Program-made: the position numbers and the translations under genes
Shown: positions 6,602 through 12,153 of the stretch, piece by piece
Layout: every line of letters begins with the position of its first letter
Position numbering within the stretch: the first letter of the stretch is position 1
NCBI GenBank assembly: GCA_030835185.1
Contig: JAUQWL010000231.1
Span: 1 to 12,153 of the forward strand
From: Solirubrobacterales bacterium
Lineage (GTDB): Bacteria; Actinomycetota; Thermoleophilia; Solirubrobacterales; 70-9
Reading direction: 5' to 3'
Length of the DNA stretch: 12,153 bases
The notes under the pieces: model-generated
Database searches by the model: none
What the model saw: only the letters and a program-made list of their open reading frames with translations
Told to the model about the DNA's origin: nothing

Positions 6602-8226
6602 TGAAGGTCAGAGCCCAGATGGGCATGGTCATGAACCTCGACAAGTGCATCGGCTGCCATACCTGTTCGGTGACTTGCAAGAACGTGTGGACCAACCGGC
6701 GCGGCACCGAGTACGCCTGGTTCAACAACGTCGAAACCAAGCCCGGCCGCGGCTACCCGGTCGACTACGAAGACCAGGACAAGTGGAACGGCGGCTGGAA
6801 GCTCGATCGCAAGGGCAGGCTGAAGCTGAAGGCCGGAGGGCCGGTGAAGAAGCTGGCGAACATCTTCTGGAACCCGGACCTGCCCGAGCTCAACGACTAC
6901 TACGACCCGTGGACCTATAACTACGACCACCTGATCACGGCTCCGGCAGGCGACGTCCAGCCTACGGCCAGCCCGAAGTCCCAGATCACGGGTGGCGACC
7001 TCAACCTGCAGTGGGGCCCCAACTGGGAAGACGACCTCGCCGGGTCCAACAACAATGCCGCCAACGACCCGAACTTCCGCAAGCTCGAAGAGCAGGTCAA
7101 GTCCGAGTTCGAGGACACCTTCATGATGTACCTGCCGCGGATCTGCGAGCACTGCATCAACCCGTCCTGCGTCGCATCCTGCCCTTCGGGTGCGATGTAC
7201 AAGCGCGAGGAAGACGGCATCGTGCTGGTCGACCAGGAGGCCTGCCGTTCCTGGCGCTTCTGCGTCTCCGGCTGCCCTTACAAGAAGGTCTACTTCAACT
7301 GGGAGTCGGGCAAGGCCGAGAAGTGCAACTTCTGTTACCCGCGGATCGAAGCCGGGCTTCCGACCGTCTGCTCGGAAACCTGTGTCGGCCGGCTGCGCCA
7401 CCTCGGCATCGTGCTGATCGACAGCGACCGGGTCGAAGAGGCCGCTTCGACGCCCGACGAGAAGGATCTGCTCAAGGCCCAGCTCGACCTCTTCCTCGAC
7501 CCCGAGGACCCGGAGGTCCGGGAACAGGCCCTGCGCGACGGCGTCCCTTCCGACTGGATCGACGCCGCCGCCAACTCGCCGGTCTACATGATGGCCAAGA
7601 AGTGGGAGATCGCCCTGCCGCTTCACCCCGAATACCGCACCCTGCCGATGGTCTGGTACGTGCCGCCGCTCTCTCCCCTGGAGACGCTCGGGGCCGAGCT
7701 GGTCCGTGACGGTGGGGATGAAGAGGGCATCTTTGCCGCGATCGACCAGATGCGCATCCCGATGGAGTACCTGGCCGGCTTCCTCGCCGCCGGTGACGTC
7801 GCTCCGGTACGCAAGTCCCTCGAGCGCCTGATTGCGATGCGTCGTTACATGCGGGCGGACACCGTCGACGGTGAGATCCGGCCCGAGTTCGCGACCGACG
7901 CCGGTATGACCCCGGAGGATCTCGAGGACATGTTCCGCATGGTCGCGATCGGCGACTACGAGGACCGTTATGTGATCCCGAAGCGCCACGGCGAGACCTC
8001 GACGACGGCCTTCGCCGACCAGGGTTCCTGCGGCATCGATTTCGAGAACGGTGCCGCGATACCGCCGGGCCTCGGCGAGATGACCGGCGTCAACGCACCG
8101 GATCCCGTCGGCGGGCCTTTCGGGGACGCGATGCCGGGCGAGAACGGGAGCGAACCGGACCCGGACTTCGATGTGCGCGACATGCTGACCCGGCACGGAG
8201 GGGGGGCGAAGTCAAATGGCAGCTGA
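6601..8226 (+). CDS. narH: Respiratory nitrate reductase beta (iron-sulfur) subunit
   Basis: A 541-residue electron-transfer subunit linking NarI haems to NarG. The start is ATG 6601, with GGGAGAGG upstream and MKVRAQMGMVMNLDKCIGC as the N-terminus. Cysteine groups fit four clusters: Cys16/19/22/26, Cys182/185/190/194, Cys215/221/225 and Cys242/245/257/261. Trp218 in CRSWRFC replaces a fourth cysteine, the known feature that makes one cluster [3Fe-4S]. The NWEDDLAG and EKCNFCYPRIEAG blocks are family-typical. It is about 30 residues longer than E. coli NarH (512). The extra length is probably in the acidic, Gly/Pro-rich C-terminal tail after about residue 465, which I do not recognise as a domain. 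It overlaps narJ by 11 nt. Confidence 0.98.
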   Translation: MKVRAQMGMVMNLDKCIGCHTCSVTCKNVWTNRRGTEYAWFNNVETKPGRGYPVDYEDQDKWNGGWKLDRKGRLKLKAGGPVKKLANIFWNPDLPELNDYYDPWTYNYDHLITAPAGDVQPTASPKSQITGGDLNLQWGPNWEDDLAGSNNNAANDPNFRKLEEQVKSEFEDTFMMYLPRICEHCINPSCVASCPSGAMYKREEDGIVLVDQEACRSWRFCVSGCPYKKVYFNWESGKAEKCNFCYPRIEAGLPTVCSETCVGRLRHLGIVLIDSDRVEEAASTPDEKDLLKAQLDLFLDPEDPEVREQALRDGVPSDWIDAAANSPVYMMAKKWEIALPLHPEYRTLPMVWYVPPLSPLETLGAELVRDGGDEEGIFAAIDQMRIPMEYLAGFLAAGDVAPVRKSLERLIAMRRYMRADTVDGEIRPEFATDAGMTPEDLEDMFRMVAIGDYEDRYVIPKRHGETSTTAFADQGSCGIDFENGAAIPPGLGEMTGVNAPDPVGGPFGDAMPGENGSEPDPDFDVRDMLTRHGGGAKSNGS

Positions 8227-8875
8227 GAAAGTGCATCCGCTGATGGTGGTCTCGGTACTGACCCAGTACCCGGACGAGCGCTCGGTCGCCGCGGCGGCCG
8301 AACTCGACCCGTCCCGGGTCCGGCGGCTCAGCCGGCGTTCGACCGAGACGCTGGCCGGCTTCCTCGACTGGTACGGCAGCCAGACCCTCCACGAGCTCCA
8401 GGGGGTCTACGTCGAGACCTTCGACTTCAACCGGCGCTGCAGCCTCCACCTGACCTACCACATCAACGGCGACAGCCGCCAGCGCGGACTGTCGCTGCTG
8501 AAGATCAAGAACGCCTACCGCGAGGCCGGCTTCGACTTCGGTGACACCGAGTTGCCGGACTACCTGCCCGTGATGCTCGAGTTTGCGGCCTTGGCCAGAG
8601 AGCCACTCGGGCGCGACCTGCTCGAGCGCCATCGCCCCGGGATCGAGTTGATCCGCGACGACCTGCGCTCCTCGGGCAGCCCGTGGGCCGGCCTGTTCGA
8701 CCTCGTGCGCGAAGATCTGCCCGGGCTTTCGAAACGACAGATCGCCCGGATTCGCCGGCTGGCCGAAAACGGCCCGCCGAGCGAGGAAGTAGGCCTCGAG
8801 CCGTTTGCTCCGCCCGAGGTGATGCCAACCGCGGCAGACCACGTCGCACTGCCCCTGATCGGAGGCCGTTCATGA
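8216..8875 (+). CDS. narJ: Nitrate reductase assembly chaperone (delta subunit)
   Basis: A 219-residue cytoplasmic chaperone that binds apo-NarG and assists molybdenum-cofactor insertion and docking of NarGH onto NarI. It is not part of the final enzyme. Family blocks are clear: YVETFDFNRRCSLHLTYH (65-82), GDSRQRG (85-91) and ELPDYLPVMLEF (112-123). The protein is mostly helical with no signal peptide or membrane span. The start is ATG 8216, preceded by a G-rich purine stretch (GGAGGGGGG) about 8-10 nt upstream, inside the end of narH. Its TGA overlaps the narI ATG in an ATGA motif, typical of coupled translation. Confidence 0.96.
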   Translation: MAAEKVHPLMVVSVLTQYPDERSVAAAAELDPSRVRRLSRRSTETLAGFLDWYGSQTLHELQGVYVETFDFNRRCSLHLTYHINGDSRQRGLSLLKIKNAYREAGFDFGDTELPDYLPVMLEFAALAREPLGRDLLERHRPGIELIRDDLRSSGSPWAGLFDLVREDLPGLSKRQIARIRRLAENGPPSEEVGLEPFAPPEVMPTAADHVALPLIGGRS

Positions 8876-9594
8876 GCGGCGAGACCATTCTTTATGTGAT
8901 CCTGCCCTACGTCGCGATGACGATCTTCGTCGTCGGGCTGATCTGGCGTCGAAAGACGGACAGCTACGGCTGGACCGCCCGTTCGAGCCAGCTGCTCGAA
9001 GGACGCGTGCTGCGTTACGCCAGCATCATTTTCCACTTCGGCGTACTCGCCGCAATCGGCGGTCACATCCTGGGTGTGCTGATACCGGCCAGCTGGACCG
9101 AGACTGTCGGCCTGTCGGAAAGCGGCTACCACGTGATCGCAGTGATCGGCGGGGTGAGCGCCGGCGTCGCCGTGATCGTCGGTTTTGTGCTGCTCGTCTA
9201 CCGCAGGATCAAGTTCCCCAGGGTGCGGATCAATACGACACGAATGGACGTCGCAGTCTTTGCCCTGCTGGCCTTCGGGATCATCACCGGCATGCTGGCG
9301 ACGCTGACCAACATCGGCGACTCGGTCCCCTATCGTGCCACGGTTTCGCCGTACTTTCGCCAGCTGTTCATCCTTGACCCCGAACCGTCGCTGATGACCC
9401 AACCCGGCGTGTCCCTGATCTTCCAGGTCCACGTCATCGGCGCCTGGTTCATTTTCGCGCTGTGGCCGTTCACCCGTCTGGTTCACGCCTTCAGCGTGCC
9501 GCTCGGTTACTTCAAACGCAGCCCGATCTTTTACCGTCCAAGGGCCGCCCGCCCCTCGCCCAGTCGCCGTCCGGACACCCGGATCGGCCGATAG
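8872..9594 (+). CDS. narI: Respiratory nitrate reductase gamma (cytochrome b) subunit
   Basis: A 240-residue membrane anchor that oxidises quinol and passes electrons to NarH through two b haems. ATG 8872 follows GGAGG (8861-8865) with a 6-nt spacer and overlaps the narJ stop. In-frame codons upstream lie inside narJ and are not part of it. Five hydrophobic segments are visible at about residues 4-24, 46-72, 86-110, 126-146 and 182-206. Haem-ligand histidines are at 55, 65, 187 and 205, almost the same positions as in E. coli NarI (56, 66, 187, 205). After residue 214 the cytoplasmic tail is strongly basic, with eight Arg and one Lys in the last 26 residues. The TAG stop overlaps the narK ribosome-binding site. 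Confidence 0.97.
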   Translation: MSGETILYVILPYVAMTIFVVGLIWRRKTDSYGWTARSSQLLEGRVLRYASIIFHFGVLAAIGGHILGVLIPASWTETVGLSESGYHVIAVIGGVSAGVAVIVGFVLLVYRRIKFPRVRINTTRMDVAVFALLAFGIITGMLATLTNIGDSVPYRATVSPYFRQLFILDPEPSLMTQPGVSLIFQVHVIGAWFIFALWPFTRLVHAFSVPLGYFKRSPIFYRPRAARPSPSRRPDTRIGR

Positions 9595-9603
9595 GAGGAT
9601 TAC

Positions 9604-10791
9604 GTGAACTCAACGTCAACGCCCACCGGTGCAGGCCGGAATCTTGGCCTCGCCACAGTCGCTTTTGCCCTCTGTTTTGCGGCTTGGGGATGGCTCGCAC
9701 CGATCGCACCGGATCTGCAGGACAGCCTTGGTCTGAGCAATACCCAGACCTCGATCATGATCTCGATCCCGGTCGTCCTGGGATCGCTGCTCAGAATCCC
9801 GCTGGGACTGCTCACCGACCGGGTCGGTGGCCGGGCGGTCTTCACCGGCATGCTGTTCTACTCGGCCGCCGCAGCCGCGCTGGTCGGCTTCGCAGACTCC
9901 TATGCCGCTCTGCTCGGTGCCGGCTTCCTGCTCGGCGCGGCCGGCGCCTCGTTTGCGGTCGGTATTCCGTTCGTCGCCAAGTGGTACCCGCCGAACAAGC
10001 AGGGTATGGCGCTCGGCGTCTACGGAGTCGGCAACATCGGCACCGCGGTGGCCGCCTTCTCGGTCCCCGTCCTGCGCGATGAGTTCAGCCAGGTCGTAGC
10101 CGGACTGGTCTTCGCCGCGGTGATCGGGGTCTACGGTCTGATGTGGATGAGTCTTGCCCGGGAGGCACCGCATGCGAAGCCGGTGAAGACCAAGTACCGC
10201 GATGTACTCGGGGCCGGCTGGCGGCTCTGGCGGCTCTCGCTCTTCTACTTCGTCACCTTCGGCGGCTTCGTCGCGATGGCGATCTTCCTGCCGAAGCTGC
10301 TGAAGGACTGGTTCGACCTTTCTCTTACCGACGCCGGCCTGAGGGCCGCCGGATTCACGATAGTCGCCACTGCGGCCCGGCCCGTCGGCGGCTGGCTTTC
10401 CGACCGCATCGGGCCGGAGAAGGTACTCGCGGTTGCGTTCTTCGGGGTCGGCCTCGACGCCGTCGGCCTCACCTGGCAGGCATCCCACCCTTCGATCGTT
10501 CCGACGACGATCTTCTGCCTGACCATGGCGTTCTTTCTCGGTATCGGCAACGGCGCCGTCTTCAAGATGGTGCCGAAGGAGTTCCCCGACGCCACCGGTG
10601 CCGCGACCGGCATCATCGGCGCCGCCGGCGGACTGGGCGGCTTCTTCCCGCCGCTGATACTCGGCGTCGTCAAGGATGCCACCGGGGAGTTCGTGCTCGC
10701 TTTCGTCTTCCTCGTTGCTTTCGCCTGGATGTGTGCGGGTCTTGCCGCCGGTAGCATGGACAGGGGTCCGGCTCCCGACGAAAGTGGCTGA
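9604..10791 (+). CDS. narK: Nitrate/nitrite transporter of the major facilitator superfamily
   Basis: A 395-residue transporter of the nitrate/nitrite porter (NNP) family with about twelve membrane segments. It starts at GTG 9604, 5 nt after AGGAGG (9593-9598). NNP signatures are visible as GVYGVGNIG (139-146 region) and GIIGAAGGLGGFFPP (336-350). The two substrate-binding arginines known from NarK structures have clear counterparts: Arg64 in LLRIPLG and Arg259 in AARPVGG. The MFS loop motif appears as TDRVGGR (71-77). It is shorter than E. coli NarK (463) and closer in size to NarK1/NasA types. Sequence alone does not decide between nitrate/proton symport and nitrate/nitrite exchange. Its place right after narI implies it supplies nitrate to, or removes nitrite from, the reductase. 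Confidence 0.94.
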   Translation: MNSTSTPTGAGRNLGLATVAFALCFAAWGWLAPIAPDLQDSLGLSNTQTSIMISIPVVLGSLLRIPLGLLTDRVGGRAVFTGMLFYSAAAAALVGFADSYAALLGAGFLLGAAGASFAVGIPFVAKWYPPNKQGMALGVYGVGNIGTAVAAFSVPVLRDEFSQVVAGLVFAAVIGVYGLMWMSLAREAPHAKPVKTKYRDVLGAGWRLWRLSLFYFVTFGGFVAMAIFLPKLLKDWFDLSLTDAGLRAAGFTIVATAARPVGGWLSDRIGPEKVLAVAFFGVGLDAVGLTWQASHPSIVPTTIFCLTMAFFLGIGNGAVFKMVPKEFPDATGAATGIIGAAGGLGGFFPPLILGVVKDATGEFVLAFVFLVAFAWMCAGLAAGSMDRGPAPDESG

Positions 10792-10796
10792 AACGC

Positions 10797-11795
10797 GTGA
10801 CGAAAACTGCACCGCTCGAAGACTCTCATGGACGGTTGATCGCAGACCTTCGGGTCTCGGTCACCGACCGGTGCAACTTCCGCTGCCAGTACTGCATGCC
10901 GGCCGAAGGGCTGGCCTGGATGGACCGGCAGAGCATCCTCACCTTCGAGGAGATCGAGCGGCTGGTGTCCCTGATGACGAAGCTCGGGGTCCGCGACGTG
11001 CGGTTGACCGGCGGGGAGCCACTGGTCCGGCGGGACTTCCCGCAGCTGGTCGCCAGGCTGAGCGCGCTCGGCACGATCGCTGACCTCTCGCTGACCACCA
11101 ACGGCTACCTGCTCAAGCGTGACGCCGCCGCCCTGGTTGAAGCCGGCCTCAACCGGATCAACGTCTCGATCGACTCGCTCGAACGCGACCGATTCTTCCA
11201 GCTGACCCGCCGCGACTCCATGGATCAGGTGCTCGAAGGCCTCGAGACGATCATGGCCCAGCCCGGGATCGGCTCGGTCAAGGTCAACGCGGTCGCGATC
11301 CGTGACTTCACCGAAGAAGAGGTTCCGCGTTTCTGCGAGCTGGCCCGAAACAGGGGCTGCCAGGTTCGTTTCATCGAGTTCATGCCGCTCGACGGCGACC
11401 GCTCCTGGGATCCGAGCCAGGTTCTGACCGGAGGCGAGTTGCGGGAGCTGGTCGAGAAGATCTATCCCCTGGTGGAGGTCGAGCGGGAGCCTTCGGCCAC
11501 CGCCCGGGTCTACCGCTTCGCCGACGGCAAGGGCGAAATCGGCTTCATCAACCCGGTTTCCGAACCTTTCTGTTCGGACTGCAACCGCCTCCGGCTGACC
11601 GCCGACGGCAAGCTGCGCACCTGCCTGTTCTCGATCAACGAGACCGATCTGCGCGAACCGCTCCGGACCGGAGCGAGCGATGCCGAGATCGAAGCGGTGA
11701 TCCGCGAAGCAGTCGCCGGCAAGGAGCTGCGCCACCGGATCAGCGAGTCCGACTTCCTCCAGCCCGAACGCACGATGAGCGCCATCGGTGGCTAG
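10797..11795 (+). CDS. moaA: GTP 3',8-cyclase, molybdenum cofactor biosynthesis protein A
   Basis: A 332-residue radical SAM enzyme that, with MoaC, converts GTP to cyclic pyranopterin monophosphate, the first stage of molybdopterin synthesis. The N-terminal [4Fe-4S]/SAM motif is CNFRCQYC (Cys26, Cys30, Cys33), with TGGEP at 71-75. The second, substrate-binding cluster uses Cys259, Cys262 (CSDCNRLRL) and Cys276 (RTCLF). The protein ends in the conserved Gly-Gly tail. GTG 10797 is the best start because homology (LRVSVTDRCN) follows about 18 residues later. No strong ribosome-binding site precedes it, and the 5-nt gap from narK suggests translational coupling. Its presence in the nar operon ties cofactor supply to the molybdoenzyme being made. 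moaC and the other cofactor genes must lie elsewhere. Confidence 0.96.
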   Translation: MTKTAPLEDSHGRLIADLRVSVTDRCNFRCQYCMPAEGLAWMDRQSILTFEEIERLVSLMTKLGVRDVRLTGGEPLVRRDFPQLVARLSALGTIADLSLTTNGYLLKRDAAALVEAGLNRINVSIDSLERDRFFQLTRRDSMDQVLEGLETIMAQPGIGSVKVNAVAIRDFTEEEVPRFCELARNRGCQVRFIEFMPLDGDRSWDPSQVLTGGELRELVEKIYPLVEVEREPSATARVYRFADGKGEIGFINPVSEPFCSDCNRLRLTADGKLRTCLFSINETDLREPLRTGASDAEIEAVIREAVAGKELRHRISESDFLQPERTMSAIGG

Positions 11796-11801
11796 GAAGC
11801 G

Positions 11802-11836
11802 ATCTCGACACCCCGGCTTCACAGCCCTGTCGGGAT
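11802..11836 (+). terminator. Hairpin just after moaA (possible terminator or riboregulator stem)
   Basis: ATCTCGACA (11802-11810) pairs with TGTCGGGAT (11828-11836): nine pairs with one G-U. The 17-nt loop contains a further GGC/GCC pairing (11815-11817 with 11824-11826). It begins 6 nt after the moaA stop codon. No T-run follows, so it is at best a U-less terminator. The same stem could be the closing helix of a regulatory RNA domain. Confidence 0.4.
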
Positions 11837-11888
11837 AGGCTCGAAAGGGCCGGCGGATGAACGGAGACATTCCAGCCGTACAGTCGTA

Positions 11889-11919
11889 ACCGGCGGTCCG
11901 GGTGGTCCGGACGGCCGGT
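11889..11919 (+). promoter_or_regulatory. Long GC-rich hairpin upstream of the DUF6457 gene
   Basis: ACCGGC (11889-11894) pairs with GCCGGT (11914-11919) and GTCCGG (11896-11901) with CCGGAC (11907-11912). One G-G mismatch separates the two helices and the loop is GTGGT. These twelve pairs make it one of the strongest local structures in the window. It ends 15 nt before the ribosome-binding site, so it could influence termination or translation. At the DNA level it is also a dyad that a regulator could bind. Confidence 0.45.
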
Positions 11920-11948
11920 GATCGGAAACCGAACAAGGAGACGAACAG

Positions 11949-12153
11949 ATGGAACCGGAACAGTGGCTGAAGAACTTCGGGACGGCGGCCGGCATCGACC
12001 CGCCGGCTGACGAAGAAGTGACCCGTCTGCTCGAACTCGCTGCCGTGGCCGCGCATTCGTCGGCCCGCACGGCGGCCCCGATCGCCTGCTGGATGGCCGG
12101 AAAGAGCGGGCTTGCTGCCGCTGAGCTGATGGAAGCAGCCGAGCGAGCCGGAG
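11949..12153 (+). CDS. DUF6457 domain protein, N-terminal part (3' end outside window)
   Basis: ATG 11949 follows AAGGAG (11935-11940) with an 8-nt spacer, and the frame stays open to the window edge (68 codons). The sequence begins MEPEQWLKNFGTAAGI and continues as amphipathic helices containing ELAAVAAHSSARTAAPIACW. The pattern matches, as far as I can recall, the small helical DUF6457 domain of actinobacteria. That domain occurs alone or fused to MobA-type nucleotidyltransferases and neighbours molybdenum-cofactor genes. Position directly after moaA supports a cofactor-related role, possibly in molybdopterin-guanine dinucleotide formation, but its activity is unknown. Whether a MobA domain follows cannot be seen here. 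Another small helical family is possible. Confidence 0.65.
   Translation, partial: MEPEQWLKNFGTAAGIDPPADEEVTRLLELAAVAAHSSARTAAPIACWMAGKSGLAAAELMEAAERAG

Larger units (their letters stand above)
11796..11948 (+). promoter_or_regulatory. Structured intergenic leader before the DUF6457 gene (candidate cis-regulatory RNA)
   Basis: This 153-nt gap contains four separable hairpins in order: 11802-11836, 11838-11851, 11889-11919 and 11922-11932. A good ribosome-binding site follows (AAGGAG 11935-11940). The second hairpin, GGCTC-GAAA-GGGCC, carries a GNRA-type loop closed by a C-G pair. Because both neighbours concern molybdenum cofactor, a cofactor-sensing leader is a reasonable guess. I could not match it to the known MOCO RNA consensus from memory. 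No convincing -35/-10 pair was seen within it. Confidence 0.35.

Noticed and set aside
10245..12056. Minus-strand open frame of about 603 codons opposite narK and moaA
   Set aside because: It crosses two proven genes and the intergenic gap, has low-complexity composition and no family resemblance.
1..12153. CRISPR array, insertion sequence, integrase or phage genes
   Set aside because: No regularly spaced repeats, transposase or integrase motifs, or terminal inverted repeats with target duplications were seen.

Overview
The window is high-GC DNA from a bacterial chromosome. GTG and TTG starts, tight gene overlaps and a DUF6457 gene beside molybdenum-cofactor genes suggest a high-GC Gram-positive of the Actinomycetota. 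A Thermoleophilia-type lineage is possible, but this is inferred from gene style and was not tested.

Left part (1-2651): the 3' end of an AAA-type ATPase of the DUF4143 family (plus strand, cut by the window edge) converges on a minus-strand gene for a probable gamma-glutamylcyclotransferase-fold protein. That gene diverges from a plus-strand gene for a DUF389 membrane protein, whose leader carries a GC-rich hairpin. None of these three has an obvious link to respiration.

Central part (2652-11795): a respiratory nitrate reduction operon, narG-narH-narJ-narI-narK-moaA. The narGHJI junctions overlap by 1, 11 and 4 nt, and narK and moaA follow after gaps of only 9 and 5 nt. NarG is the bis-MGD molybdenum catalytic subunit and NarH carries four Fe-S clusters. 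NarI is the dihaem b quinol oxidase anchor, and NarJ is the chaperone that helps load the cofactor. NarK moves nitrate and/or nitrite, and MoaA starts molybdopterin synthesis. All expected metal and haem ligands are visible, so the enzyme should be functional. The operon is preceded by a long imperfect dyad (2721-2783), a weak candidate -10 box, and a 31-codon ORF with a strong Shine-Dalgarno sequence that overlaps the narG start codon.

Right part (11796-12153): a 153-nt intergenic stretch dense in RNA hairpins, one with a GNRA-type tetraloop. It leads into the 5' end of a DUF6457 gene, a domain associated with molybdopterin-guanine dinucleotide genes in Actinobacteria. This leader is a candidate cis-regulatory RNA, possibly responsive to molybdenum cofactor.

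The coding content is mostly well-known biology. The less explained signals are the narG leader ORF and dyad, the structured leader after moaA, and the GGCT-like orphan protein.
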